Shown here one piece after another: positions 35,340 through 49,060 of a stretch of 64,000 nucleotides of DNA. This stretch comes from Platerodrilus igneus. Taxonomy: Eukaryota > Arthropoda > Insecta > Coleoptera > Lycidae. The stretch spans positions 3,048,501 through 3,112,500 of the forward strand of contig JARFIW010001215.1 in NCBI GenBank assembly GCA_036346225.1, in the 5' to 3' direction. The notes beneath the pieces are model-generated. The model saw only the letters and a program-made list of their open reading frames with translations, made no database searches and was not told the DNA's origin. Numbering within the stretch: the stretch's first letter is position 1; every line of letters starts with the position of its first letter. A program made the position numbers and the translations under genes.

Positions 35340-38300
35340 CGCGATTGTCGTTGTCTAATCTCTCGACCCTTCCCGCGAATTCTTTTAAGGCTGCCCAGAA
35401 CGCCTTCTGGTTAAACACTTCCCCGACTTCCTCTAGGCTCTTTGGCCATGCCAGACCTAGGATAGCTAGTTTGCTATCAGCCAACCCTCGATTTCCCGCC
35501 TCAAGCGGGCAGTCGAAGAGCACGTGCTCTGCGCTTTTCGCGCCTCACTGCATTCGCAGCAGTCGCTGTTGGTTAAACCTTTGTAAATACACCTTCAGAG
35601 CGCCGTGTCCTGTTATCAACTGCACCATTTTGTGATCGAGCTTAACCTCGATCCTACCTCTAGCTTCTATGCTCGGTATGAATATGTGGGTCAACCTGCC
35701 CGTGGCAGCGTTGTTCCACCTCTCTTCTCATTGTCGAATTGATTTTTCGCGCAGCTTTCTTTTAATTAAAGACCTCGGTATCGACGAATGTGATATCCGA
35801 AAGTCGCCCGTCGCGGCTTCTTTAGCTAATTCGTCAGCCCTATCATTTCTTACGTTACCATCGTGCGACCTAACCCAACAGAACTTTAAACGTCGAACCT
35901 CGAGCGCTGTATGCGCTATTCTCCAGACGTCTGCCTGGAGGCTGTCGAGATGTTCATGTTAGTTAATGCCGTCAGCGCTGATTTACTGTCGCTGATTATA
36001 TAATAATCGTCTCTGTCCGTGTGATTTATTACGTAATCGATAGCCTCTCGTATGGCTACCAATTCGCACTGGAAAATTGTGTTCCAGTTCGCGAGTTTGG
36101 TTTGAAACCGGAACACCTCCCTTTTCTGCTTATACACGACAAACGCCGCGCCTGCTTGCCCGTCATCCATACGTGAACTGTCCGTGTAAATTCTGATGCC
36201 CGTCGCGTCCTGATCACCGTCGACAAACTCGATTCCTCTAATATCGGCCGGGTGCCCCAACTCTGATACCACGATCTTTCTTGCAACGTCCCTATTACCA
36301 AGATTAATATCTTCGATAATTTCGCGCCCTTTCCCTATATCTGTAAGTCTCCTATCTCTAATCTCCCTAACGACATATTCGATAGGGAGAGTCCTACTGA
36401 TCACCAGGACCGCCTCCGTGGAGGTGGTCCTGTATGCTCTCGCCGCCTTTACCGCGGTTATACGTTGCACGCTCGTTAATTGACGCACCTCCCGGACTTT
36501 ACAACCTTCCGCCCATACGGATGCTGCGTACAGCATTGCCGGTTCAATTGCTCCGGAATAGACCGTCCTCAGCGATTTGCCTCGGAAACTCCAGTTTATT
36601 TTCGCCGCCGCCATCATTCTATTTGACATTTCTCCGCCCTTACTTTTTACATACTTTACGTGCGCTTCCCAATTTAATTTATCATCTATTTTAACGCCGA
36701 GGTACGTGATGGCTTCTTTGAACGGGATTTTCTCCCCCCCCCCTAACTCTAGCCTGGGGGGTTGCTGTCCCGATTTCGTCCCGAAATAAAGCGCCTCCGA
36801 TTTTGATGTATTGAATTGTAATTTTACTTTCCGCGACCATTCGTACAATTTATTTAGCGCCTCGTTTGGTTTGGTTCGCATGTCCATTAATAATCGCGAT
36901 CTGATAATTAAAAGCGTGTCATCCGCAAATCCAACGATTGAGCATCCTGCGGGCAACATGACCCTAAAGATGCTTTCATACAACAACTTCCAAAATGTGG
37001 GACCAGAGCATGACCCCTGCGGGCATCCTCTTTCCATTTCGCGCGACAAAACCTCACCCGGAATTTCAACCTGCGCCAGTCGCCCCAAGAAATAACTCTT
37101 GACTAAAGACATCAAGTTCCGCGGACAACCCCTACGTTCTAACTCGCATACGATTAATGGCCACCAGGCAGCATCAAATGCTCCTGAAATATCCAAAGCA
37201 ACAACAACACAGTGCTCTTTAGCATCTCTTGCCTGTTTAATTTCCCCGACAACAAACTCCAACGCGTCGATAGTCGACTTTTCCTCCATAAAACCGAACT
37301 GTCGTTTATTAAAACCGCCACGGTCTCGCACTAAGTGCTCAACTCGCGTAGTCATGACGCGATCTAAAGCATTCCCCAGCACCGGTAGCAAGCTAATTGG
37401 ACGATAGCTGCCCAGGTCTGACGCATCCGCCTTCTTGGGTTTCGGGATAATTTTCACGTTCTGGATTTTCCAGCAACGCGGAAATACGCCCCTCTCCAAA
37501 CAAAGATTAAACAACCCGGCAAAGACACACGGGGCTAACAGGCACGCCCGCAGAGCTGCGTCTGAGGTGATTCCGTCATGCCCCGGCGCCTTCTTAGGGT
37601 TCATCCTCCTAAGAGCCTTGACAACCTCGTGAACTAGGATTGCCTTATCGGCACCTGTTCGTTGCGCCTCTGCAGCTTCCCAACGAACTAAATCGTGCGA
37701 CCCTTCATCCTCCTCGGAATTATCCGATAGGAAAAATTTTTCTAATAAATATTCCGCCGTGGTTTTAAAACCGTCCGTGTATTCGCCATTTGTTTTCTTT
37801 ATATTACCGAGCGCGATTTTTTGTTGTTTTTCTCTAATTACGCGGTATGCGGTTCCCCATGGTTCTTTCTCTGAGTTTCGCGTGCAAAATTCTTTAAATT
37901 TATTCGTACGCGTTTCTGCTATTAATATTTTATATTCGCGGTAACTTTGATTATATTCGAGTCGCCGTTGTTCTCTTATATCTCCCGAGGCGCGTTGATA
38001 GCGGCGCCTTAGGTTACGCGTTTCTGCCCGCTTAGTGGTTAGTTCTCGTGTCCACCAGGGTACGCTATCTTTAAATGCTTTCTTTGGCGGCATGGAGTAC
38101 GACGACGCGTCTACCACCGCGTCGTTTAATTTTACCGCGAGTGTTTCTATTCCGTCTGCCTCTCGGCAGTTTAATAGCTCATTCTCGAGCGATGGGATGC
38201 TTTCGCCGAATTTTTGTTTAAACCGCTCTCAATTTGCTTTTTTATTGCAGAACCGCGGAAAGATAGTTAGTTGCTCGTTTTAGCTCTCCTCGGCATCAAT

Positions 38301-39008
38301 ATCCCACGTAATTAATTTGTGCTCAGAGAGCGTTACCTCGTCCGACCTAAGTTCCCAATTATGAATTTTCCCTAACATCTCGTGCGAGGCTGCAGTAATA
38401 TCTATAAAACTGCTGCCTCTATGCCCCTCAAACGTAGGTGAATCATTAGTGTTTATCACACTAAGATCCCATTCCGTCAAAAGATCGGCAACCTGCGAGC
38501 CTCTATCGTCTTCGATAGGACTACCCTATAGTGGCGACTTGGCATTAAAGTCTCCCCCGATTATTAGTTTTTTATTCCTTCCAATTTTACGAAAATTGCC
38601 TTCGATTTGGTTTATTAAGTCCTCGGTTTGAGGTTTTTCCCGTCGAGAATCGACCGGCAGAAAATACACGCTAATCACATAAAACGTATTTAACCCCGTT
38701 TTTATTTCGGCCGTCGTTATAAAATCGCCTGATAAATTATTTAAAATTATTCCGGCGCACGTCCCGTTATTTATTATTATCCCGCTACGCGGTCGTTCGC
38801 TGTTTGCGTTTAAAACGGTAACCCCCTTCCCAAAACCTGTTATTTTGTGGCTATACAGGTGCGGTTCCTGTATAAGCCTGATGTCGATATTATTTTCGGA
38901 GAATAACTTTACGAAGTTATTTGTAGCCCCTTTACCTTTCCCGAGATTTAGTTGCGCGAATTTAATCTTCTTGCTTCTTTTAAATCTTTCTTTTTCTTCA
39001 CGGTCCAT
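35340..39008 (-). pseudogene. LINE ORF2: endonuclease, reverse transcriptase, RNase H
   Basis: One frame from ATG 39008 to about 35916 has three stops (38526-38528 TAG, 38280-38282 TAA, 38229-38231 TGA). Endonuclease: KFAQLNLGKGKGATNNF, IQEPHLYSHKITGFGKG, LIIGGDFNAKSPL, then WDLSVINTNDSPTFEGHRGS and LSEHKLITWDI. RT: APGHDGITSDA, IPKPKKADASDLGSYRPISL, motif A VVVALDISGAFDAAWW, motif B RGCPQGSCSGPTFWKLLY, motif C IVGFADDTLLI. RNase H: IRIYTDSSRMDDGQAGAAFV, QCELVAIREAID, YIISDSKSAL. Near 35940 the frame shifts; the C-terminal Cys/His part is in 35880-35335 (EHVLFDCPLE). The Asp residues of RT and endonuclease are kept, so loss of function rests on stops and shifts. Confidence 0.85.
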
Positions 39009-39041
39009 AATCGATGTTCCGTGTGATTGCGTTCTTCAATC

Positions 39042-40374
39042 TCAGCATCGTGGGCATCTACTCGACTTGGCGTCGTGGCGCGTATCGACCATCGCGCCAC
39101 CGCCAGTTCTGTCGTTTGCCCTAGCGCAAACCACACAGCAGGGGACTGCCCTCCGGCAATTCTTGAACTCGTGGCCGACTTCGGCACAGTTACCGCAACA
39201 CTGTACCTTCTCCCTGCACTCCATCGATCTATGGCCGTACTCGTAGCACCTGTAGCACTGGGTCATCGAGAAGTGGTCCCGGGCCCAGACTCTTCACCAC
39301 CTGAGGTTTATAGCATCGGCTAATAAACGCCCTCGAAGTGTGGGGGTTACTTCGAAGACTACATTGACGAAGGGATCCCCAGGGCCCTTTCCGCCAAATC
39401 TAAATTTCTCCTTCAGGTGGTCTTCGATCTTCAAATCGCCGAAGCGGGGATTCTGGCTCGCGATCAACCGCACCAGTTCTTCTGCCTTCATCCCCGCTTC
39501 GACCCCCGGAAGAACGACCCGTGGGCGCTTCTTCTCCATGGTCTTCGCCACGAGCTCTTTGCAGTGACCGCCGACCTTCGATTGCAATTTCTTAGCGTCT
39601 TCTCGACCTACACATTCAACTACCACACCGCCCTGCGAGTCCTACGAGCTCCGACCACGACAAACCCATCACGAGCGGGATCGACCTTCTTCTTCAGGGT
39701 CGACATGACGTCTTCTTTCTCCCCTGACCTGGCGTCAACCCTAACTGCAAAAGTTGGCGTAGCACCTGCGGCTGCTACAGCATACGACGCCTTCAGCGGC
39801 ATAGGCACTCCCTGGTTCAGGGAACACTGCTGTCCTAAAACAGAAGTTACCACCGCTGGACTTCCCCGACAATATTAGCTCTCCCAGAATCACTAGCCAC
39901 AAGCCGCAGCGCCCTAACCATACCTATAAGTTGATTTGCCGCGTCGAGGAAATCATCCACGGCGTAGCGAATCCGCTTCCTATTGTCTACGACGATAGTG
40001 GCAGAGGTCGTCGGCACCCTCCCGAAGATGGCCGAGTGTGCCTTCCTCACCCTCAATCTCAAGAGGTCCAGCTCATCGAGGTCGCTAGCAGCAACGCTAA
40101 CGTCGCTGCTAGTCGACATCTTTCGCTGGGCTCCCGAAGTTGAGGGCGATTCAGGCGCCGAAACCACCCCAGGGGGCCCCGACACGACCGCCGCAGACAC
40201 AGACTCCTCTACCTCCTCCTGAATCCCTAACATAACATCCTTTAACACTACCTTCAGCTGTTTCCCCCCAACAGCGCCCTCAGCCACCGACCTATCAGAC
40301 TCCGACCGATCTCCCTTCTTCTTCCTGGGCAACGGCTCCTCGTCGCGGTGGACCACCATGCTGACAAAACTCAC
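39042..40374 (-). pseudogene. LINE ORF1 (Gag-like) with CCHC zinc knuckles
   Basis: The start is ATG 40374 (MSFVSMVVHRDEEPLPRKKK), with a charged, Ser/Val-rich N-terminus and a helical stretch (DELDLLRLRVRKAHSAIFGR). The middle pieces 39853-39620 and 39626-39294 follow. The end, 39266-39042, has zinc knuckles CYRCYEYGHRSMEC and CCGNCAEVGHEFKNC and a third looser CVVCARAND..CPRC. Three knuckles at the ORF1 end are typical of R1/LOA-group elements; the protein binds the element RNA. The frames shift at about 39850, 39620 and 39290, so it is broken. Confidence 0.78.
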
Positions 40375-41479
40375 AAAAAATGACGCCTAAAACGCAGCTT
40401 AAAAACGGCTTGACCGTTACGACGCTAAAAGAACGACGCTAGAAGAGCGCAAAACGTTGGTCCAATAAAAATGTTTTGTTTAAAGGTGAACCGTAAGCAA
40501 CCTTGTATTTATTTAAACTTCAAACCGCCCAATTAAATATCAAATTTTAACAAAAATACAACAAGTACTAAGCGTCAAAATAACAACTAGAATCAAATAA
40601 ATTCCCTAACGCAATAAAAATATCTCGATTCAAAATGTACCGTCAAGAATACTATTTATTTATTTTGAATTTTTTAAACCGCCAAATCAAATTTAAATAA
40701 ACTAATTAATTCAAAATATTAAAATATCTAATTTATAAATAACAACACTTTATTTTTAAATGTGTATTTAACAAATGAGGTCGAACGCGATCGGTATGCG
40801 ATAACCGGAAATGACCTTTCATTTAATTACTTGGTAACTAGCACGACCTTTAACTGTTACACCGCTTAATTACACCAAAAATCGATTTTAAAGAAACTTT
40901 TAAGTACGCGTGTACTTAAACTACGGAAAATTTATATTAAAATTGTTTTAAAATTTACCGTTTTTAAGTTATTTATTTGATTTAAAAGGGGCTAGATTTT
41001 TTTTTTGGTTATTATTTGATTATACGCGCACTATTAAAAATTCACACACTTTTTGGTTGTTTTACCCGGTTTTTTACTCGATTTACGCGGTTTTTATTTT
41101 GAATTTTATATTAAAAATGCCTTTTTAAGTTATTTCGAAATTACTTTTGAGTATTAGTTTAGTAGATTTTTGTTTTATTAACCCGAAATTTAGTTAGTCT
41201 ATTTTAAAACGCGGATTTGGTTTAAATCACAAAGAAAACGCGATTTATTTAGTATTTATTTAATTTAAATTCTGTTTTAAAATTTTTATTTTACTGCCCT
41301 GTATTTAAAATTTGATGCCACGCAATTATAAAACTAAAACACAAAAAAAATAAAGCTTCAAATAAAATTAATTAAAATTAAATAGCAAAAACCCTAGATA
41401 AAAACTTACTTCTTAGTTGCTGAAGCGGAGCTCTGCTAAACACGTCTGCTCGCTTCAAGCGGTAACTAGAAAGTACAGT

Positions 41480-43760
41480 GCGAAAGACAGCAGGATACGG
41501 TTACTCACTATATAGAAGAGTGGTAAGGTTAAGGCAAAGGTCCTGGGTTTGGTTATCTGAGGCAAAGAAGAATTGCTCTCTCTTTCCTATTCTGAAATGC
41601 TATTTTTTGTTAGGAAAACAGTTGGAGGGTGGAAAAGAAAAAGTGTAGGGGAATGAAATAGTGACGTTAAGGGGAAATTTTAAGGGTTGGTAAAAAGGTG
41701 AATTAACCTAGTTAACTAGATAATTTTTACTTATACAGCTAGCACATGTACATAGTTCCAACTAGAAACAGAAAAGTACTTTTGCAAGTATAAATTCAAT
41801 TGAGGGTACGTTCGCTACGAGTACGTAGTCGTGCATATTCTTAAATCTAAACACATTTTTCTGAACGCACGTTCTAGTATAGACCACGCCGCTCTAGCAC
41901 AGGCGATTCATCTGCCTTTGCAACTGTTGATAGTAGTTTATGTGCATAATAGTTATAACGGGTAAGAGTAATCAAGGTTTGATTAAAAAAAGGAGTATGA
42001 GAAACGGCCATAACATTCAAGGAGAACAGCAGAGGTAGTGATGAAAAATAACGATTCCGACTCTCTGTACTTAGGAGAATGTGAAGGGTATATGCGGTTA
42101 CACCTAGAGTCCTAGGCTTGGAAATCTTAATCAAACGAGGGTTGAATTTTCATACCTGGCCTGATATGGTAACCTTCATTAGGAATACAGATAGGTTTGA
42201 AGATTGAGAAGTGGAACGATGTAGAACAATTGAGCGTATGCGAATAGCGGGAGGTTTAAGAGGTAGTAAAAAGGTTGAATTGAGCTATGATTTTAGTCCT
42301 TCCTCTTTTTATACACTGCTACTATACTACCCCGTGTTATCGTATAAAATTTAGGTATGCACCAAGCATGTTGATGTAGACTTTTCCATTCTATTATAAA
42401 TTTACAATCGCTTTAAACTCAAACCGAACGATCTCAGCACCCAAATTTTTTTGTCTAGCAATGGTTGATCTTGCAAAAAGATATGGTTGTCTTAAAGATT
42501 TAGCCATGTATGTCTCAGTACAAACCAAATTAAAGTAAAACCACAAAATCTCAATAATTCGGTTATTGTACTTTAGAGAGTATAAAGAATTACTGTTTCC
42601 ATTCTACTTGCTAGCACATGCCTACAGTTCCGACCGGCAATGGAAAATCAATTGACAGCACATTCTCCTGTAGGTAAGTCATCATATAAATTGTTGACTC
42701 AAATAACTTTCTACCGATGGCGCAGTCTAACACATGCAACGGAATCTTTCAAATGTCTGCTCATCAGTCGTCGATAATAAGTATTGCACCTCCAAGGTTT
42801 TAATAGGTAATGAGGAATCAAGGTTTGATTCCGAAGAAGGAGTCTGAGAAACGACTATAACATTCAAAGAAGACAAGAAGAGCGCAAATTACTACTCCCG
42901 TTGCGGAGAAGTAGTAAAAAAGAAGTAACTATATGAGACTCATCCGAACCCCGTAATCAGACTGATAACAATGCGAGATCGCTGAAACGTAGCATGAAAT
43001 TGCTGCTCACTGTATAGGTGATGGTGAAGGTTATATGAGCTTAAGAAAGGCATAGAGTTCTGAATTTGGTTACCATAGTCAAAAAAGGGTTGATTTACAT
43101 TGCCTGGCCTGACATGTTAGCTTTCATCAAAAAGACAGATAGGTTTGTAGTTGAAGGCAGATGCGGTACGATGTAGAGGAATTGAGTGGTGACGACTAAG
43201 GAGATGGGTATGGCTTAGAAGAATATCAATTGACCTAGTCATTTATTTACTGTAACGTTCTGCAGCTAAAACATGCACCCAGTTCCTACCAAAAACGAAA
43301 GAAGTACTTTTGTTAGTACAATGTCCAACGACAACCCGTTGCTGTTAATACGTCTTCGTACAAATTGTTCAACCTAAATAACTGATAGCACGATCCAGCA
43401 CAGACGACCCATCTGCCTTATCAACAGTCTATAGTAAGTTCTGTGACATATAGTTTTAACGTATAAGTACAATCAAAGTTCGATTCAAGACAGGGAGTCT
43501 GAAAACGGCTACAACACTCAAGAAATGCAGCAGAGGTAGTGGTACAGAGATAGTAACGATAAATAACGATACGAAACTTATCTCAATGACAATAATAAAA
43601 TTGCTGCCCACTATATACAGGAGAATGCAAAGGTTCCACGCATAGAATCCTAGGTTTCGGTGTTTTAGGTAAAAAAGAGCTGATTTCTTTCTTGGCCCGA
43701 TATGTTAGCTTCAATTAGGAAGGCAGATATGTGCATGTATGTATTGAATTGGGAAGGGTG
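41480..43760. repeat. Degenerate tandem array, units about 0.7-0.9 kb
   Basis: The same ordered blocks recur about three times. They include ACTTTTG-x-AGTA, a segment with CAGTCTA/TCTAGCACAG, a GTTTTAACG/GTATAAG block, CAAGGTTTGATT, GGAGT.TGAGAAACG.C.ATAACATTCAA, AGGAGAATG.GAAGG, ATAG.GTCCTAGG, TGGCC.GATATG.TAGC and AGATAGGTTTG. Units start near 41760, 42620 and 43290. Divergence is high. Single dispersed units appear at 33640-33970 and about 57965-58250. No coding content. Confidence 0.6.
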
Positions 43761-43799
43761 GCTATTGCTACGAGCACTTTGGCCACAGGGTGGGCCCGT

Positions 43800-44950
43800 T
43801 GTGCTGACCTCCTTGCACTTGTATGGTCCTTCTTCAATCAGCCACCCGACTTGACAGATGAACTTGAAGGTGTCGGACCATGAAATGCTGCTAAATATGG
43901 TCGTGTGAGGTCAAAAATACTCCAGCATTGATCCCGTAGTTTGGCGAATGCCGGACAGATATACAGAATGTGCACGGCCGTTTCATCCTCTAGGCGACAG
44001 CAACAACAAGAGTCATCTGATAATATGCGCAGGTGCTCCTGTAAGGTTTTGTCAATCATGTCCAAGGTGTTTTCACTAATTGCATTTTTAGTATCAATAA
44101 ATACGCCTAAAGCTGGCATATTGTTGCTGACATACTTCTCGATCCTTCCTACAAGACGTTATGTTGATTGGACGATAGGATTTGGCTAGGTTTGGCCTGC
44201 TTTGGGAACGAAGATCACTCTTATTTTCTCCAGATTCTGGGGATGTATTTGAAAGTAGTACAGGCCCTAAAGAATTTCGCTAGAAATGGAAACAGCCTTT
44301 CTCGTCCCCACTATAGCAGCGCAAGAAAAGTCTAAGCAACTTAAAGAGATGGAAGGTAAAGATGGTGCCTGTTTACTTTCTCATTGTCTACCACCCGGTG
44401 CGATACTGCCCAGTCCGCTCCCTTTAGGGCTGATGTAGTGCGGTCCATCCCGAGTGTAAAGAGCAGAGATGCGCTTCCTGGGAAGTGGGTGTTAGCTGGT
44501 AGGTCCGCTGTTTCTGCTTCATTAAGAGTATGCGTACCATCCAAACGACTCATGGTTGATATCGAGGATCTTCGACAAGAACTTGTTAATCCGAAAGTTA
44601 TCCTTGACCGACTCAACTGAATTGCACAAGGACTTCCAAAAATCCCTCTGTGGTCTTCTAATTTCTGGTCTATATAGTCTCTGATGATTTTATAACCTTC
44701 CAAGTTAACCATGTTTCCTGTATCTTTTGCCTTATTGAACAGTTTGTCTACAGTATGACTCAGCCTCTGGAGCTTGTCGCGCCACCATAGAGTGATCGAG
44801 TAAGTTGAAACCGACCTCATCGAGCAAGGCTGTTCAAAGATTCTGTAACAGATGTTTGAAAAAACAGAATAACTTTGCAGCACTTCAACTGTTGTGATAT
44901 AGCTACACTCTTCTAGTGATGAAAGACGGCCAATCCCACAGTACATAGAT
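43800..44950 (-). pseudogene. I/Jockey-group LINE ORF2 relic
   Basis: On minus: SVSTYSITLWWRDKLQRLSH then KLFNKAKDTGNMV and later RLDGTHTLNEAET..NTHFPGSASL, the linker between endonuclease and RT. Then comes a short RT piece (FKYIPRIWRKIRVIFVPKAG). Then directly the C-terminal CCCCRLEDETAVHILYICP Cys/His motif (44119-43838). The RT palm is missing, so an internal deletion removed it. Confidence 0.7.
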
Positions 44951-45439
44951 TGACCAGTTGGTTGCTTTACGATTCCTATATTGTTTGCAGACTACATTTG
45001 CTATCTTTACTGTAAACGTCACATGCTGTGAAGTGACAGATTTGCTTTGGGCGACACTTGCCAATTCGATATGTGTCTAGAGATGACTGTTGAGGTCAGG
45101 GTGAAGTCCGTGATCATTTAGCAGCGAGCTGTCACAAACGTGGCTATCCTGCCCCAGTCTAAGATCTCTAGATCTGTGCTCGAAATATATTTAAGTAGTG
45201 TTCTATCACGAGGGTAAGTTTTAGCGCTGCCCCAAACCCTGTGTTGCGCATTAAAATAGCATTCAATAAAAAGAAGCTGTGTGTGTCTTCCGCAGTGATC
45301 AATGGCAGATAGGTTTGCTGTTGAACGGTAGAAGCAATAGGGGAAGTGTGGAGATTTTTAACTTTTATATTCGTTGACAATCAAAACATTCCTGGATTTT
45401 AAGTCATTCCCAATTGTGAAACCAACGGTAATTTGCATT

Positions 45440-46720
45440 CACAATTCATAATAGATGTATAATCTATCATATATAAACAAGTAAGAAAAAAATGTTTCTT
45501 CTAGTTGGAGCGTTGGTGCCCTTACTACTATCGTAGAGTCCACGTAAGAAGCGGAGAGACGGAAACATTGGTGGGAATTTTGGGTGATGGGTTTGGCCAT
45601 AGTGTGGAAGTTTGATGTCAGTGTGGCAGTTTGGGATTTTTTTAGCGGAATAAGTTAGACGCGAAGTTGAAGTGTTTGAGGTGATGTAGGAGGTTAGGCT
45701 ACTATGGAAGATCAAAAGCAGAGTAGAAGTCAATGAAAAGAGCTACAACGCATTTAGAAGGAAATGATTGAGTGGTTCTGATTAATTATTGGCTATGACC
45801 GCATCCGAAACCGTGTTGGTTCGGGGACAAGTTTGAGTTAAGTTCAATGTGAGAGCTTAGTTTTAGGAACATTATTTGTTCGAGGAGTTTGCCTAAGTTT
45901 GGTGGAAGTGCTATGGGCCTGTACAGCCTGGGTCATCAGGAGGTGTGTTTGGTTTAGCACTCGAGATATTGTGGCGGTTTTACTAAAATTGGAAAGGTTC
46001 CTGTGGTCAGACATATCAGGAATGGGGGATTCTTTTATTATGATCCAGAATGTTTGTATGATAAGGTTCCTTATTTTATCAGGAGCAGGAGCTTTGCGCA
46101 GGTTTACCTTAAAGATTATAAAATGTAAGAGAGTAATGTCAATTTCAAAATCTGGGTCTGTAGGTGATGGTATTTGAAATTCGTCTAAAAGTTGTTAATG
46201 GGAGAAACTGGGTTTCTTCAATGTTTACAATGGGATTACTGCATCCAGTGCGGTATTCACTGTACTTACGTGAGATGAGGAAGTTGAATTTTTAAAGAAA
46301 ATTAGGATGTAAAATTGACGTAGTTTAATAAGTTTTTGGTGTGTTTTCCAGGGATCTGAGTGTTGTTCTTTCGGTGTGGTTGTAATAGCGTTGTCTTTTG
46401 CCTGATGTGATCTGTTCTTTGTACAATCGTATTGTGAGGGTGTATATGCAGAACATGTTGTTAATTATGTTTGGTTCCACGTTGATTCTTCGTGCTCTTT
46501 GAAGACTATGTATGGCTTGTGTGAGAGATTGTGTTGTCTGCGTGAGTTCTGGGGTTCGCCATGGAGTCGCTTGTGGGATATAATGTTTCCTATAAATAGT
46601 TGCGGAGTCGGCGATGATGATATTATTTGAGATCGAGAAGGCTATTTGATGGGAGTCTAGGTCAGCAGGTGGCTCCGTAGACAGGTTTGCGTATGATTGC
46701 TGATATACCCACTAGACACC
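45440..46720 (-). pseudogene. LINE ORF2 relic related to the 552-codon RT element
   Basis: Minus-strand pieces read HQIAFSISNNIIIADSATIY, RKHYIPQATPWRTPELTQ, INNMFCIYTLTIRLYKEQIT and later NLRKAPAPDKIRNLIIQTFW, the last being an RT-finger motif. Several stops interrupt them. The minus frame 45733-45467 is part of the same text. Confidence 0.55.
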
Positions 46721-46869
46721 ACCTTACCCACACGACAATCTGGTGAAACTCCTTGCTTGGTGATATCAGAAGACGGCTTAATATCATTGAGATGTAGCGA
46801 TTAAAAAGACACGCAGATCCTAATAACTACCATCTTACAGCACTTGTTTAATCATCGGCAGCTAAGAAC

Positions 46870-49060
46870 AACACTTAAGAAGGCAAAAAAAAATCTGCAA
46901 AAGATCATAGACTATCCCGGCGGTGATCCTTGGTAAACCTATCGCAGAGTTAAATCCCCTACAGCTCACATCCTAGCAACTACAACACTTTTACAAAACC
47001 CCATCATTCAGAACACCTTGATGTAACTTCTAAGTACAGTTGTCCCTCCCGCCTCTATGTACATCCACACCCTCCTACAACAACAAAGAATAAATAACGT
47101 CTTTACGCCTCCAATCATACCCACCAACGATTCCCTTGACGCCGTTCTCCTGGACTCGATAGTATCCAAATTTAACCTTCGTACCCATGTCCTGATCATA
47201 TTACCCACTTAATATTACAAAAGGATTGGGCCGCAATCCGTCATTCCATCCATGTCCTGTTCCAAAAATATCTAAAACTGGCATCTTTTCTGATAACTTC
47301 AACATGCGAACATCATCTTAATCCTGAAACCCACAAACACCCCCGAAGATACGCGCTTTAATAGACCGATTGCCCTCCTTCCAACCATTGAAAATCACCC
47401 TGGGAAACTGATCCTGCACAAACATCAACCCACATCGAAAATAACGCATTGATTTTCAGCAGTCAACACGGTTTCCGCCAAGGTCATAACACTGAACACA
47501 CCATCCACTATTTAATATCAAAATCAGGTCTTCACAATTTAAATACGCCCTAACAATTTTCCTAGACTTTAATTCTACTTTTAATTTCTTTTGGTGACCC
47601 AACAATCTTAACCAACTTAAAATCCTAAACTTTACTTCCAATATCTATAACATTACTAAATCATACTTATCCTCTAGAACATCTACCCTTGAAACAATTT
47701 TTTTCGGCTACTACAAACCTAACAAAGGCTATCCCCAAGGGTCTGTTCTATCGCCCACCTTGTGGAACTTATCCATCAACCCTTTCGTTGATCTCAACAT
47801 GCCTAATCTAGATACCTTTTCGTATGCAGATCACTTCACGTTCCTCATAGAACTCCCGACTCGAACTACAATCCACAGCCAACACCCTATTACAGCACAT
47901 CAAAACATGGTCAGTCCTAAATAAAGAACTTATCTCTCCTATTAAATCCAAAATGCTACTCGACCTCCACTGCAGTCCAACAAATTAATATTCTGGAAAC
48001 ACCCCTTTACTTCTCCGAATCCGTTTCTTAGCTTGATATTCATCTCGAAACCCGCATGAAAATGCAGACCCATTTCCAGAAAATCCGATCCAAAACCAAA
48101 CTTATCCTGTGCGATATTAAGCAGCCCTTCGCAAAATCCCCAGTTAACTCTAACCACAAGAAGGTTAATCTTGAACAATATCATTATCCCTACCATCCAC
48201 CATGCTGTTGATTCTTGGTATCCTCTTACAAACCCCGCTCACGCAGAATTTTAAACCCGATCTTACGACTCTACCTCTTATAACCCTTTTTGTATATTCC
48301 GTAGCAACTCCACAGCAACTTTATATACCATTCTTAAAATACTCCTTTTAGAAATACAGTTATACCATGGAGTACATACCCGCAACCTAAAATTTCTTCG
48401 ACGCATACCGTGCAATCCCTACCTCTAATATTAAATTCCGTTATTGCAACTCCCTCCTCCATTCCTGGCAAACATTTTGGTCCCTCTCTGATTCCAGCAG
48501 ATACACTTACCAGATATTCCCCAGTATCGCCGACATTACAACACACATAGCAAACTCCAGCAGAACTACCATCCGATTTTCAACCAATCACGGCAAATTC
48601 AGTTCCAAACTATATTCCTTTCATTTTATTCACCCTCCGCTATGTTCTTGTAATCAAAACTGCCCAGAAGCTCCTGATTATCTACTTCAACATGGCTCCG
48701 CCCTAACTCACCTTGAAAATAAAGTCAAACAAACGGTACTCTAGACCTATACTCCCCACTGCCCGACTTGATGTTCTAGTCACTTACTTCCCCTACCTCT
48801 ACATGACTTTCGACAAGATATCCTTGATACCAAAGTTACTATACCCTCTCCATGATGCGATTCAATAAAATGACTGCATCGGAGAACGAGAACTTCCACC
48901 TCCCTTGACATAGAGCAACTTCAAAACATTTTCCCGATAAAAGCAAGTCTAGCGAAAACCACTCCTGAATTATTGAATTAAATTTTGTTTTAAAAGCTAG
49001 GATGGGTCAGTGGCCTGAGTATAGACAAAAATAAACTCAATTCAAAAACAATACATAACA
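46870..49060 (+). pseudogene. LINE RT relic related to the 552-codon RT element
   Basis: Plus-strand pieces in order: RT fingers (ILILKPTNTPEDTRFNRPIA), SQHGFRQGHNTEHTI-like, motif B GYPQGSVLSPTLWNLSINPF, a degraded motif C TFSYADHFTFLI where the second Asp is lost, and a C-terminal CSCNQNCPEAPDY-like knuckle. The 3' UTR has GGGTCAGTGGCCTGAGTATA at about 49004, matching the UTR at 22220. Stops are frequent. Confidence 0.65.

Larger units (their letters stand above)
35200..41400 (-). mobile_element. R1/LOA-like LINE copy B, close to full length
   Basis: Reading minus: a 5' region (about 41400-40375, A+T-rich, non-coding), ORF1 (40374-39042), ORF2 (39008-35340) and a 3' UTR running past 35270, with ..TTGACTTGGCGTGA.. 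and ..ACCCCCACAC.. text shared with copy A. It is the best template for this family here. ORF2 needs only three stop codons and one C-terminal frameshift to be explained, so the insertion is relatively recent. The many plus-strand open frames over it are antisense. Confidence 0.85.

Noticed and set aside
36434..39878. Many plus-strand open frames over the R1/LOA copy B
   Set aside because: Antisense shadows of ORF1/ORF2, favoured by base composition; no motifs of their own.
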